Of a stretch of DNA of 64,000 nucleotides, positions 17,420-26,003 are shown piece by piece. Numbering within the stretch: position 1 is the stretch's first letter; each line of letters begins with the position of its first letter. Under the pieces are notes generated by a model. That model made no database searches and was not told where the DNA came from. It saw nothing but the letters and a program-made list of their open reading frames with translations. The DNA is from Xylanibacter ruminicola Ga6B6. GTDB taxonomy: Bacteria; Bacteroidota; Bacteroidia; Bacteroidales; Bacteroidaceae. The stretch is taken from the NCBI RefSeq assembly GCF_000687715.1, contig NZ_JHXD01000016.1, positions 1 to 64,000 on the forward strand, read 5' to 3'. Made by a program: the position numbers and the translations under genes.

Positions 17420-19518
17420 AATTGTTTCTTTCCAGCATAGTAGCGACGTGAAGCCTCTTCCTGACGAGCCTGTGAGAAGTTGCTAACACGCTTCAAGTAG
17501 CCGATGATACGGGTCATGTAGTCAACATTCTTAGAATGACAATGCGGACACTCCTTCAGATAGCGCTTGTCGATATGACCACAATCATTACATACAGTAT
17601 TAGGAATATTGAATGTAAAGTAGTTACATCCTTCCTTGGCAGCCACCTTCAGCAGGTGCAGATACTGCTCTTTCGACAGATGCTCATCGAGATTCATATG
17701 CAGGGCCGAACCACCTGTCAGATGTTCAATATAAGGTGCACCATGCAGTTTGAACTTATCGATAATGGTCAGCGAGTCATCCTCTACTACATAGAAGTAA
17801 CTGTTATAGCAGTCGCGTGGCACAAAGTAACCATCCTCACGATCCCACTTAGCATGCTTTACACCAACGTTCTCTGCAGGAATCATCTCACAGTTGAACA
17901 TCACCTCCTTAGAGCGGTACTGCTTGTTGTACTTCTCAATCAGTCCAAGAATTCCCTGAACAAAGTGCAGATACTCGTCGTTTGGAGTAATCTTCAGTCC
18001 CATGAATTCAGCAGCCTCAACCAGACCGTTGATACCGATTGTCAGATACTGACGGGCAATATTGATATAACCTGCATCGAACAGTGGCAACATACCCTGC
18101 TGCTGCAGCTCCTTCAAATTCTCATTGTAAGCCAACTGTACTTTATGGCACAGATCAATCACACCACTCAGATACTCCAAATAATCCAGCTTGTGGTTTA
18201 CGGCATACTGAATACAACGGTTCAGGTTGATAGTGAGCACACTCTTAGAACCTGTACTTACACCACCTGCACCAAGTGTATAACTGAAACCATTATCAGT
18301 AATCTCATTACGCAAACGACAACAGCTAGACAGCGAGTCGGCATTATCACTCATATAGGTGAAGAACGAGTGTCCCTCAGCATACATTTCGGCCGTAAAC
18401 TCTCCCCACTCCTTGTCCTTGCAGTTACCATTCTCATCAACCAGCAGAGCCATGGTTTCAACTGGGAAAGTCAACAAAGTCTTAGTACGCTCATTATTAA
18501 ACCACTTCATGAAACGCTTCTGCAACCATGAAAGTCCTTCCCAATCTGGTTTTGAGCCATCGGGGAAGTAGAACTCACCAAAGATACTCTCGAAATAGTA
18601 ACGATCATAGTAAGCGATATTCCAGAATACTGCCTGATAGTTACGAGCACCAGTTGGTTGGTTCAAGGTATAAACAATCTGCTCAAAGTAATCTGTTATA
18701 ATCTTATCGATAGTACGTTTCTTCAAACTCAGATCAGCCTGGTCTTCAGAACGCTTATAGTAATCCAGTCCGTACTCCTTTCCAAGGAAATAGTTCATAT
18801 ACATCAGAAACTCTGGTGTAGCACAGGCACCACTCAGCATTGAGCTTACCATAAACACCATATTCACGAAACCACCAGCAAACGACTTCATGTTCGTGGG
18901 AGCTGTTGAGTTACCACCAATAGCCACAGTACCACCAATCAACCAAGGATACATGGTGATAGAAGCACAATAGTTGGCCAACGAAGTCTCGTCATTCTTA
19001 TATATAAAGTGGTGTGTCAGCTTGTCGATATACTCATCGGCCAACTGCTTACCATACATTTTCTTAATACGATCAGTAAGGAGGCGACGGTTCAGACGGA
19101 TAAAGTTCGACTTTGGGAGCTCACCAATCAGTGTAGCAATATTCTTATGCTCTACATTGGCATTTGCATCGTACTTTGATCCTGTAGCAGCATTCACCGA
19201 TTCGCAGTATTCTGAAAGGAACACCATTTTCTCGAGTGTCTCACGATCCTCAGAGTGCAACTGACGATAGAGAATAAACGATTTGGCAACCTTATAATAG
19301 CCTTCACGCATTAGCGCTTCTTCCACCTGGTTCTGAATATCCTCCACAGTAATGTTGTCATGCATGTCAAGGTGGTTCAAGATTTTAGACACGATGGCTA
19401 GGTCAGCAGGTTCCTGAACGCTCTCGAAAGCCTTTACGATAGCATTCATAATTTTGTCGAGTGAGAACAAATCTTTCGATCCGTCTCGCTTGGTGATGGT
19501 AAAGTTTTTAATTTCCAT
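17413..19518 (-). CDS. nrdD: Anaerobic ribonucleoside-triphosphate reductase, 701 aa
   Basis: Reduces ribonucleotides to deoxyribonucleotides without oxygen, using a glycyl radical. An ATP-cone regulatory domain occupies about residues 1-95. Near the C-terminus four cysteines (643, 646, 657, 660) form the zinc site, and the glycyl radical loop RIIGY lies at 670-674, with Gly673 the radical site. The length is typical. nrdG follows directly. A -7 box lies about 124 bases upstream, and a GGAAAAGTTTTCC dyad sits in the leader. Confidence 0.97.
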   Translation of the reverse strand: MEIKNFTITKRDGSKDLFSLDKIMNAIVKAFESVQEPADLAIVSKILNHLDMHDNITVEDIQNQVEEALMREGYYKVAKSFILYRQLHSEDRETLEKMVFLSEYCESVNAATGSKYDANANVEHKNIATLIGELPKSNFIRLNRRLLTDRIKKMYGKQLADEYIDKLTHHFIYKNDETSLANYCASITMYPWLIGGTVAIGGNSTAPTNMKSFAGGFVNMVFMVSSMLSGACATPEFLMYMNYFLGKEYGLDYYKRSEDQADLSLKKRTIDKIITDYFEQIVYTLNQPTGARNYQAVFWNIAYYDRYYFESIFGEFYFPDGSKPDWEGLSWLQKRFMKWFNNERTKTLLTFPVETMALLVDENGNCKDKEWGEFTAEMYAEGHSFFTYMSDNADSLSSCCRLRNEITDNGFSYTLGAGGVSTGSKSVLTINLNRCIQYAVNHKLDYLEYLSGVIDLCHKVQLAYNENLKELQQQGMLPLFDAGYINIARQYLTIGINGLVEAAEFMGLKITPNDEYLHFVQGILGLIEKYNKQYRSKEVMFNCEMIPAENVGVKHAKWDREDGYFVPRDCYNSYFYVVEDDSLTIIDKFKLHGAPYIEHLTGGSALHMNLDEHLSKEQYLHLLKVAAKEGCNYFTFNIPNTVCNDCGHIDKRYLKECPHCHSKNVDYMTRIIGYLKRVSNFSQARQEEASRRYYAGKKQLC

Positions 19519-19604
19519 GTTATTGTCTCTGTTTTTATTTATGTTTTGTTATTTAATTCTCTCCCAAAGTTTTCTTTTTTGGAAACTTTTTTGTTTTTGA
19601 ATTC

Positions 19605-19617
19605 GGAAAAGTTTTCC
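19605..19617. promoter_or_regulatory. GGAAAAGTTTTCC palindrome in the nrdD leader
   Basis: A perfect 13-bp palindrome 25 bp downstream of the nrdD -7 box, with a weaker half GGAAACTTTT at 19581-19590. Its position inside the transcribed leader suits a repressor site or an RNA hairpin. It resembles the pair at 19879-19916. No known factor is assigned; it does not look like the NrdR box I know from other bacteria. Confidence 0.5.
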
Positions 19618-19641
19618 AAAAAGTAAAACCGAATACGGTTG

Positions 19642-19649
19642 CAAAGATA
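19642..19649 (-). promoter_or_regulatory. -7 box of nrdDG
   Basis: TATCTTTG on the minus strand. It implies a leader of roughly 115 bases before the nrdD ATG. The intergenic region 19519-20084 holds this box, two dyad sites, the rubrerythrin promoter, and otherwise AT-rich sequence without a convincing ORF. Confidence 0.6.
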
Positions 19650-19878
19650 CAAAATATGCCAGAAAAAGCGTTCTCGACAAGCCAAAAAATTCTCTAAAAT
19701 AAAGTTAATATTAAAATAATACGCTACAACATCAAGCTATAACAAACTGATCCTCAGCCACTTTCAATATTACACAGAAAGACTACGGCTTAAACAAACG
19801 CTTTCAAAAATAAAAAAACGCGTTTCACAGTCAGTAATCTTTTTGGAGCACCACCATATACACCAAGATTTTCTTTTT

Positions 19879-19916
19879 GGAAAACTTTTCGTTTTCAAAA
19901 ATGAGAAAAGTTTTCC
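19879..19916. promoter_or_regulatory. Inverted-repeat pair GGAAAACTTTTC / GAAAAGTTTTCC
   Basis: Two 12-bp arms (19879-19890 and 19905-19916) are perfect reverse complements separated by 14 bases. Each arm is itself almost palindromic. The site lies about 100 bp upstream of the rubrerythrin -33 element and repeats the motif in the nrdD leader. A regulator site is the simplest reading; no T-run supports a terminator. Confidence 0.5.
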
Positions 19917-20013
19917 GTTTTAACATTTTACAACATTTCTCTTTAACCCCTCTCGCGTACCTTATTATATATATAAGAGAATACTAAAAATACACAAAAA
20001 GACCACTTAAAAC

Positions 20014-20044
20014 TTGCAAGTATCAAATTAATATTGTATCTTTG
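20014..20044 (+). promoter_or_regulatory. Rubrerythrin promoter
   Basis: TTG (20014-20016), a 20-bp spacer and TATCTTTG (20037-20044) match the Bacteroidota consensus. The leader to the ATG at 20085 would be about 35 bases. Confidence 0.7.
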
Positions 20045-20084
20045 CCGAAGATATCATTTACAATTAAACTAAACAAGTACAATT

Positions 20085-20627
20085 ATGAAGGATCTTAAAG
20101 GAACAAAAACCGAGAAGAATCTGCAGGAAGCATTTGCAGGTGAGTCGATGGCACGTAACAAGTACAGTTATTGGGCATCAAAGGCCAAGAAGGACGGCTT
20201 TGTACAGATAGCCGCTATTTTCGAGGAGACAGCCAACAACGAGAAGGAGCACGCCAAGATGTGGTTCAAGCTTTTGGAAGGTGGTGCCATCAAGAGCACA
20301 CCAGAGAATCTGGAAGCAGCTGCCGCAGGTGAAAACTACGAGTGGACCGACATGTATGCTCGCATGGCCCAGGAGGCCCGCGAGGAAGGATTCAATGAGA
20401 TTGCCGCTAAATTCGAGCTTGTAGCCAAAGTAGAGGCTGAGCACGAGGCTCGCTACCGCAAACTGCTCGACAACGTCAAGAAGGAACGCGTATTCTCTAA
20501 GGATAATGACGTTATCTGGCAGTGCAGCAACTGCGGCCACATTGTTATCGGCAAGAAAGCCCCACAAGTATGCCCAGTATGTGATCATCCACAGGCCTAC
20601 TTCCAGGTAAAAGCCGAGAACTATTAA
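20085..20627 (+). CDS. rbr: Rubrerythrin, 180 aa
   Basis: A peroxide-scavenging non-haem iron protein of anaerobes that reduces hydrogen peroxide to water. Residues 1-135 form the ferritin-like four-helix domain with the expected carboxylate ligands (Glu20, EKEH at 53-56, the Glu in VEAEH). The C-terminal rubredoxin domain has Cys147, Cys150, Cys163 and Cys166. It is transcribed away from nrdDG and ends 8 bases before the converging WecB-like gene. Confidence 0.95.
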   Translation: MKDLKGTKTEKNLQEAFAGESMARNKYSYWASKAKKDGFVQIAAIFEETANNEKEHAKMWFKLLEGGAIKSTPENLEAAAAGENYEWTDMYARMAQEAREEGFNEIAAKFELVAKVEAEHEARYRKLLDNVKKERVFSKDNDVIWQCSNCGHIVIGKKAPQVCPVCDHPQAYFQVKAENY

Positions 20628-20635
20628 AGATAGGA

Positions 20636-21697
20636 TTAGGCAAGTATAATCTGAACAATGCGCTCTGCTGTTCGACCATCCCAACGGTCAGGCAGGGCGC
20701 ATTTCTTCCATTCGCCACTCACCATTTTCTTAACAGCCTCGCTCAGTTTGTCAGCGTCCTCACCTACCAACACATTCGAACCAACATTCACGGTTTCCTG
20801 ATGTTCTGTATAATTGTTCAGGGTAATGCAAGGCACGCTATTAAAAGTAGCCTCTTCCGACACATTGCCCGAATCGGTAATAATACCAAGTGCATGAGCA
20901 GTTAACCAGCCAAACTCCAAATAACTCAAAGGCTCTACAATATCAATAGCCAATCCCATGCCTTCAACCACCTTTCTGGCTTCACCACGCAAAGGAGCAA
21001 TAATTCGCATACCATTAGCCGAAGCTACCATTGCCTTTAGCATCTTCTCTAAATTATCAATATCTGCAATCAGTGCCTTACGGTTCAATGTAAATACCAG
21101 ATACTGTTTCTCTTCAAGTGATGGGATTGAGGCAGGCTTCTTCATGCGGTCGTAGTTGTATCGCAAAGTATCCATCAGGATATTACCCACCATATAGGTC
21201 TGTGAGCTCTCCGACTGTTCACGAGTAGCTATGCCCGTACTCTTCACGCCAGCCGTAAACAGGTAATCAGACAAGGCATCTATCACCAAACGGTTGATTT
21301 CCTTAGGCATATTGATATTAAACGAACGTGTACCAGCTACCAGATGCGCCAAGCGAATACCACGTTTCTTGGTAACTATGGCAGCAGCCATGGTCGAAGC
21401 CAAATCATCCACCACAATCACAACATCAATCTGATGCGCATCGAGGAAAGCATCAAAACGGGCCATGACCTGACTGGTAATCTCGTTCAGACTCGTTGAA
21501 TCTACACCTAAATAATATTGTGGACGTGGCATCTGCAAATCATCAAACAGCGATGCCTCAAGCGTTGGATCGTTCTCACTTCCTGCATAAACCAACAAAC
21601 ATGTTGCTTCAGGATTCTTATTAATGGCTCTTACCAAAGGTGACACCTTAACGAAATTTGGGCGAGCACCCGCTATGATACATACAGTCTTTCCCAT
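20636..21697 (-). CDS. UDP-GlcNAc 2-epimerase (WecB)-like protein, 353 aa, active site altered
   Basis: The fold and order of motifs match WecB, which interconverts UDP-GlcNAc and UDP-ManNAc: ARPNFVK at the start, VVDDLASTMAAA, HLVAGTRS, PKEINR and a C-terminal DSGNVSEEA. Against E. coli WecB (from memory) Asp95 and Arg135 are kept (Asp98, Arg136), but Glu117 becomes Val120, Glu131 becomes Lys132 and His213 becomes Leu204. It may therefore bind a nucleotide sugar but not epimerise, or do other chemistry. It is not in a polysaccharide operon. A TATCTTTG box lies 20 bases upstream. Confidence 0.75.
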   Translation of the reverse strand: MGKTVCIIAGARPNFVKVSPLVRAINKNPEATCLLVYAGSENDPTLEASLFDDLQMPRPQYYLGVDSTSLNEITSQVMARFDAFLDAHQIDVVIVVDDLASTMAAAIVTKKRGIRLAHLVAGTRSFNINMPKEINRLVIDALSDYLFTAGVKSTGIATREQSESSQTYMVGNILMDTLRYNYDRMKKPASIPSLEEKQYLVFTLNRKALIADIDNLEKMLKAMVASANGMRIIAPLRGEARKVVEGMGLAIDIVEPLSYLEFGWLTAHALGIITDSGNVSEEATFNSVPCITLNNYTEHQETVNVGSNVLVGEDADKLSEAVKKMVSGEWKKCALPDRWDGRTAERIVQIILA

Positions 21698-21716
21698 TTC
21701 TTTCTATTTTTGAGTG

Positions 21717-21724
21717 CAAAGATA
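21717..21724 (-). promoter_or_regulatory. -7 box of the WecB-like gene
   Basis: TATCTTTG on the minus strand, 19 bases before the ATG at 21697. It is divergent from the ribE promoter. Confidence 0.6.
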
Positions 21725-21763
21725 TAGAAAAAGTTTCTATTTACCAAGAAAAATGGCAAAAGG

Positions 21764-21795
21764 TTTGGATAAGTCCCAAAATAGTTGTATCTTTG
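21764..21795 (+). promoter_or_regulatory. Promoter of the ribE leader RNA
   Basis: TTTG (21764-21767), a 20-bp spacer and TATCTTTG (21788-21795) are a full match to the Bacteroidota promoter. Transcription would start near 21801, leaving a leader of about 220 bases before ribE. Confidence 0.75.
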
Positions 21796-21800
21796 CAGCA

Positions 21801-21990
21801 GAAACAGTGGGTCGTGCCTGATAGATCGGGATACTCTACATTAACAAAACAAATCGGGATCGTTTCCCTTGCCAATGGCGGGCCACGATTATCCTCCACG
21901 AGGAGAGCAGCAATGCCGGTGGATTACAACAGCAGGGAGCCCCCACATCGTGTGAAACAGGAGTTTTCACCAAATCATCGGCACGTACCC
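21801..21990 (+). ncRNA. Structured leader RNA upstream of ribE (candidate riboswitch or small RNA)
   Basis: The outer ends pair: 21813-21822 (CGTGCCTGAT) with 21974-21985 (ATCA and GGCACG around a 2-base bulge), giving a 10-bp closing stem. Inside are a CACGAT/ATCGTG helix (21884-21889 with 21947-21952), CCC-GCC paired with GGC-GGG (21866-21882), TCCAC/GTGGA (21895-21899 with 21919-21923) with an inner GCA-GCAA-TGC hairpin, and GTGAAAC/GTTTTCAC (21952-21970). ATCGGGAT is repeated at 21825 and 21853. T-rich sequence follows the closing stem. It lacks the FMN riboswitch core sequences, so its class is unknown. Some helices are mutually exclusive at their edges. Confidence 0.55.
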
Positions 21991-22023
21991 TTTTCTTTTT
22001 TATTAAACATTATATTTTTTGAT

Positions 22024-22623
22024 ATGTTTTCTGGAATCATCGAAGAATTTGCTACTGTAACAGCTATCCATAAGGATCGCGAAAACATCGATTTTACATT
22101 AAAGTGTTCGTTTGTCGATGAGTTAAAGATCGACCAGAGTGTTGCTCATAATGGTGTTTGCCTGACTGTTGTTGCCATTGAGAATGGCACCTACACGGTT
22201 ACCGCTATGAAGGAAACACTCGACCGCACCAATTTGGGCTTGCTCAAAGTTGGTGATAAAGTAAACGTTGAACGCTCTATGCTGATGAACGGCCGATTAG
22301 ACGGTCATATTGTCCAGGGCCATGTGGATGAGACAGCTCGCTGCATTGCTGTTGAGGACGCTGATGGTTCTACCTATTTTACTTTCGAATATCCAGAGAA
22401 CCGCGAGATGGCATTGAAAGGCTATTTCACTGTTGACAAAGGCAGTGTTACCGTTAATGGCGTAAGCCTCACAGTCTGCAATCCAACAGCTAACACCTTC
22501 CAGGTTGCCATCATCCCCTACACTTTCGAGCACACTAACTTCTGCGATATCCGTGTAGGTTCGGTAGTCAACATCGAGTTTGACATTCTTGGCAAATATA
22601 TCGCCAGACTACAGCAAATTTAA
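22024..22623 (+). CDS. ribE: Riboflavin synthase, 199 aa
   Basis: Makes riboflavin from two molecules of dimethyl-ribityllumazine. The N-terminus MFSGIIEEFATV and the two similar lumazine-binding halves (about residues 1-95 and 96-190, with NGVCLTV and NGVSLTV) are diagnostic. I start at the ATG at 22024; the frame is open further upstream but that part lies in the structured leader RNA. Regulation is probably through that leader. It ends 10 bases before the converging phosphatase gene. Confidence 0.95.
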   Translation: MFSGIIEEFATVTAIHKDRENIDFTLKCSFVDELKIDQSVAHNGVCLTVVAIENGTYTVTAMKETLDRTNLGLLKVGDKVNVERSMLMNGRLDGHIVQGHVDETARCIAVEDADGSTYFTFEYPENREMALKGYFTVDKGSVTVNGVSLTVCNPTANTFQVAIIPYTFEHTNFCDIRVGSVVNIEFDILGKYIARLQQI

Positions 22624-22633
22624 TGCACCTTTA

Positions 22634-23272
22634 TCATAACAATTCTGATGGAGCGGAGATGAAAGTCTTCGCTCCATGTTGTATCAGGAAGTCACGATCA
22701 CGGAATCCCCACAACACGGAAATACAAGGCAGCCCAGAATTCGCAGCCGTTTGCACATCCACATCACTATCGCCAACATAAACTGCCCCATCTTTCTCAA
22801 CGCCAAGCTCTCGTAAGGCGGCAAACACCGTATCTGGAGCCGGTTTCTTTCGGATTCCCTCAGCCTCATGTTCACCAATAGCCACCTCTATGGTATCCGG
22901 AAAGAAGTGGTGACATAGCTCCACGGTAGCAGCCATCATCTTATTGCTAACAACCGCCAGTCTGCAACCATGAGCCTTTAATTCAGCTAACGTCTCAGGA
23001 ATTCCTGGATATGGTTGTGTAGTATCAAGCGAATGATGCATATAATGTTCGCGGAAAGTTGCAAAAGTCGCATCAAAGTCAGGATTATCCGCCCCGTTGG
23101 GAATAGCCCGTTCCATCAACTTTCGTACACCATTCCCCACAAACCTACGCACATCATCTACCGAATGTTCAGGCATACCATGTGTGCGGAGGGCATAATT
23201 ACATGAAGCCGCCAAATCTGTTATTGTATCTAGTAAAGTACCGTCAAGATCAAATATATAAGTGTTATACAT
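22634..23272 (-). CDS. HAD-family phosphatase, phosphoglycolate phosphatase-like, 212 aa
   Basis: HAD motifs are clear: FDLDGTLLDT (nucleophile Asp8, acid Asp10), a VSNK motif II, a Lys in KKPAPDT and the acidic VGDSDVD motif IV. The cap helices after residue 15 and the overall length resemble Gph, which clears 2-phosphoglycolate, but substrate range in this family is wide. It follows malQ on the same strand after 29 bases, so the two may be cotranscribed. A 3' stem formed by ATGGAGCG and CGCTCCAT (22648-22677) lies within the coding end. Confidence 0.85.
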   Translation of the reverse strand: MYNTYIFDLDGTLLDTITDLAASCNYALRTHGMPEHSVDDVRRFVGNGVRKLMERAIPNGADNPDFDATFATFREHYMHHSLDTTQPYPGIPETLAELKAHGCRLAVVSNKMMAATVELCHHFFPDTIEVAIGEHEAEGIRKKPAPDTVFAALRELGVEKDGAVYVGDSDVDVQTAANSGLPCISVLWGFRDRDFLIQHGAKTFISAPSELL

Positions 23273-23301
23273 TGAAGATAAAATAATTTATAATTTAAAC
23301 A

Positions 23302-25911
23302 TTAGCGCTTTGAACGCTGAATCATGGTTTTCACCTTATTATTATATTTTTCTGCTTTCAGTAAGTCCTCGATAGAAATATGCATACGGTATTTCCAATG
23401 GTTATAAGGATCACTGGGCACATTAATACGCTCTTCACGAACATTCTTTGAGCGTAGTTCGCCATCCATAGCCAACCAGTCCTGCAACGACAACATACAG
23501 AGCATGGATGGACAATAGAGGTGCCGTCCAATAATCTCCTCAGCCAAGTGAGCTGGTAACTGCTCTGGGGCTCGACCTTGTTTCTGCAACATCGACACAT
23601 AGAAACGCTGAGTACGCTCAGGACTTTCACTCCACCACAAGCGTAAGGGCGACATATCGTGCGTTGAAATCGTTGCAACAGAACGGTAAGGATTACCATC
23701 AAGATGAGCAAACTCATAGCCACTCTGTTTAGGCATCGACTGGATTTCGAGCGACAGAATACGTAACTGATCGAGTACTGGCGTCACACAATCAGGCAAC
23801 ATTCCCAAATCCTCGCCACAGCAAAGCATGCGGGTTGAACCAAACACATCAGTCAACTTGCGGATAGCCTCAGCCCCCCAGAAAAAGTTATGACGCTGAT
23901 AGTAATAATTATTGTAAAGTCGCATAAATGCATCTTTCTCTTCAGCATTCAACGCATCAAACACAGGCTCCCCTATCACACCGATTCGTGGATGATACAT
24001 ACCCGGCTGTTTAGGATCCTCCAAGAAGAGCACCCCACTAATCAAGCGATAAAGCCCATCGCGAATCCATAAACTATTTTCATCTGTACGTCCCTCAAAA
24101 GCCTGCTGCACCTTTTTCTGCGTACTATAATCTGGATTCAAATCATACAGACCGTAACTCTTAGGCATCAGGAAATGTTCACGGACATATGGTGCATGCA
24201 TACCAAACAGCTTATCCAGCACCCTATCGTTAATAAAAGGTCTGGTAAACAAGTCCTTACGGAAAGGCAAACCAAAGTATTCTATCTCACCAACAGTCAT
24301 AGGCAACGAAGGCGAGAAGTGACCAAGTAATCCAAAGACAGCGTCGCCAGGTATCTCCCATATTCTGAAGAAGCCCAGGATATGGTCAATGCGGATGGCA
24401 TCGAAATACTGTTCCATCCACCTTAAACGCTTACGGAACCACTCCACGACGCCAGTTCCCCAATTATAAGTAGGAAATCCCCAATTCTGACCGTTGGGTG
24501 AGAACATGTCTGGCGGCGCACCTGTTTGTGCATCAAGATGAAAATAATCAGGGTGGATAGCCGTTTCTACACTATTGCCATTTACGCCGATAGGTACATC
24601 GCCCTGCAGGAAGATGCCTTTTGATCGGGCATAGTCAGCCGCGACTTTCAGTTGTAAGTGAAGATGGTATTGTGTAAAGTAAACCACCCCCAATGGCAAA
24701 TCCAACCACTTGGCGTAAGGCACCAACCAATCCTGATTCTCAGCAAACCAAACTTTAAATTCCTTGGCTTCAAGCGTCTGTTGGCCTTTCTCATCAAACA
24801 GTTCTTGAATATAAGCCCGCTTCACACGGCCCACCGCCTCATAATCACTATAACCAAGTGCGTTAAGTTCCTGGCGTTGACGATGATACGTATTCATTTT
24901 CTGTTTATTTCTCAATACTCCAACAGCCTCTATATCCAGATAATGAGGATGCAGAGCAAAAGCCGAAACAATATTATATGGATACGAATCACTCCAGTTT
25001 TTTGAGCACGTTGTATCGTTAACCGGCAGCAATTGGATAGCCTTCATACCCGTAGCCACGCACCAGTCAATGAATCGGTATAGATCGCCAAAATCGCCCA
25101 CGCCATACGACTGCTTACTACGTAGCGAGAACACGGGAATCACCACGCCTGCAGCTCGCCATGTATGCTCTTTAACTCTCAGGTTCTCACCATAAGCCAC
25201 CAGTACAGTACCATCAGGCACCATAGTCTGATCAGCTGGCAGCAAACCTGCAGTTGTGCGATTATCACCTTCCTCCCAAGTCACAAGTGCATGGGTAGCG
25301 TCATCAATAATCACATATTTATATTCTATAGGCAACAGCACAGCATCCACATTCACCGACAGCAGCCACTCGAATCTACCAATCGACTCCATACGTAGAT
25401 AACGAGCCACATTCCAGCTACCCAACGCCGGATGGTTACCTATAATAGCTACCGATTGCCCCTTCTGCAATTGAGGAGCCGACACTCTGAACAGGATTGT
25501 TTTACGATACAAAGGTACACGAAGCGGCTCAACCTGCTGGTCAACAGCCAGTCCCATCGTAGTATGATAAGCCAAGCTATAAAGATGATACTGCAGAGGC
25601 ACATCACGCCACAAATCAGCCATCACATAGTCTTTTGCCGAATCAAAGTAATAGGTTCGTGGTATCGCATTCCACTCTTTTCTAAGCACATTGTCATCAG
25701 CATCCTCTACCTGATAGTAGTAAGAGAACGATGCTATCGGATGTTTGCGCGATTCAAGCACGGTGGTTTCCAAGTGCCACTCCAAACCGTCAGAGGTAAT
25801 CATCATCAACCGTTCCGTCTTTTTGGTCTGGTCGATGCTGAGATAAGTCAGCAGCACATAGAGATTTTGTCCCCATTGAGTGCCATATTGTATAGAAAAC
25901 TTAAGTTTCAT
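23302..25911 (-). CDS. malQ: 4-alpha-glucanotransferase with N-terminal CBM20 domains, 869 aa
   Basis: A GH77 amylomaltase that moves glucan chains between maltodextrins in starch and glycogen metabolism. The N-terminal 240 residues contain two starch-binding CBM20-like domains (GTQWGQNLYV and IIGNHPALGSWN are typical), an arrangement known from DPE2-like enzymes. The catalytic domain follows, with AIRIDHILGFFR containing the nucleophile Asp, GEDLG with the acid Glu and ATISTHD with the third carboxylate. No signal peptide, so it is cytosolic. It is divergent from mltG, with TATCTTTG 16 bases upstream. Confidence 0.93.
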   Translation of the reverse strand: MKLKFSIQYGTQWGQNLYVLLTYLSIDQTKKTERLMMITSDGLEWHLETTVLESRKHPIASFSYYYQVEDADDNVLRKEWNAIPRTYYFDSAKDYVMADLWRDVPLQYHLYSLAYHTTMGLAVDQQVEPLRVPLYRKTILFRVSAPQLQKGQSVAIIGNHPALGSWNVARYLRMESIGRFEWLLSVNVDAVLLPIEYKYVIIDDATHALVTWEEGDNRTTAGLLPADQTMVPDGTVLVAYGENLRVKEHTWRAAGVVIPVFSLRSKQSYGVGDFGDLYRFIDWCVATGMKAIQLLPVNDTTCSKNWSDSYPYNIVSAFALHPHYLDIEAVGVLRNKQKMNTYHRQRQELNALGYSDYEAVGRVKRAYIQELFDEKGQQTLEAKEFKVWFAENQDWLVPYAKWLDLPLGVVYFTQYHLHLQLKVAADYARSKGIFLQGDVPIGVNGNSVETAIHPDYFHLDAQTGAPPDMFSPNGQNWGFPTYNWGTGVVEWFRKRLRWMEQYFDAIRIDHILGFFRIWEIPGDAVFGLLGHFSPSLPMTVGEIEYFGLPFRKDLFTRPFINDRVLDKLFGMHAPYVREHFLMPKSYGLYDLNPDYSTQKKVQQAFEGRTDENSLWIRDGLYRLISGVLFLEDPKQPGMYHPRIGVIGEPVFDALNAEEKDAFMRLYNNYYYQRHNFFWGAEAIRKLTDVFGSTRMLCCGEDLGMLPDCVTPVLDQLRILSLEIQSMPKQSGYEFAHLDGNPYRSVATISTHDMSPLRLWWSESPERTQRFYVSMLQKQGRAPEQLPAHLAEEIIGRHLYCPSMLCMLSLQDWLAMDGELRSKNVREERINVPSDPYNHWKYRMHISIEDLLKAEKYNNKVKTMIQRSKR

Positions 25912-25927
25912 AAGCTATATTTTAGGG

Positions 25928-25985
25928 CAAAGATACAAAAAAATGATAAATTAGCGATAATAGTGGAGAGATTTTTGTAACTTTG
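25928..25985. promoter_or_regulatory. Divergent -7 boxes of malQ and mltG
   Basis: TATCTTTG on the minus strand (25935-25928) serves malQ; TAACTTTG on the plus strand (25978-25985) serves mltG. No good -33 elements are visible for either. Confidence 0.55.
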
Positions 25986-26003
25986 CAGCGTTTTTTCAAG
26001 GAT

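Noticed and set aside
17536..18531. 331-residue open frame opposite nrdD
   Set aside because: It lies wholly within nrdD on the other strand, has no domain features and reflects the codon bias of nrdD.
19581..19617. NrdR box at nrdD
   Set aside because: The dyad GGAAAAGTTTTCC does not match the ACAC-type paired NrdR boxes that I know.
21801..21990. FMN riboswitch upstream of ribE
   Set aside because: The conserved FMN core sequences are not present; only a different enclosed fold is seen.
21793..22023. N-terminal extension of riboflavin synthase
   Set aside because: The frame is open but covers the structured leader, and the family N-terminus begins exactly at MFSGII at 22024.
25432..25980. 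182-residue open frame opposite malQ
   Set aside because: It is antisense to the CBM20 region of malQ, with no domain features.
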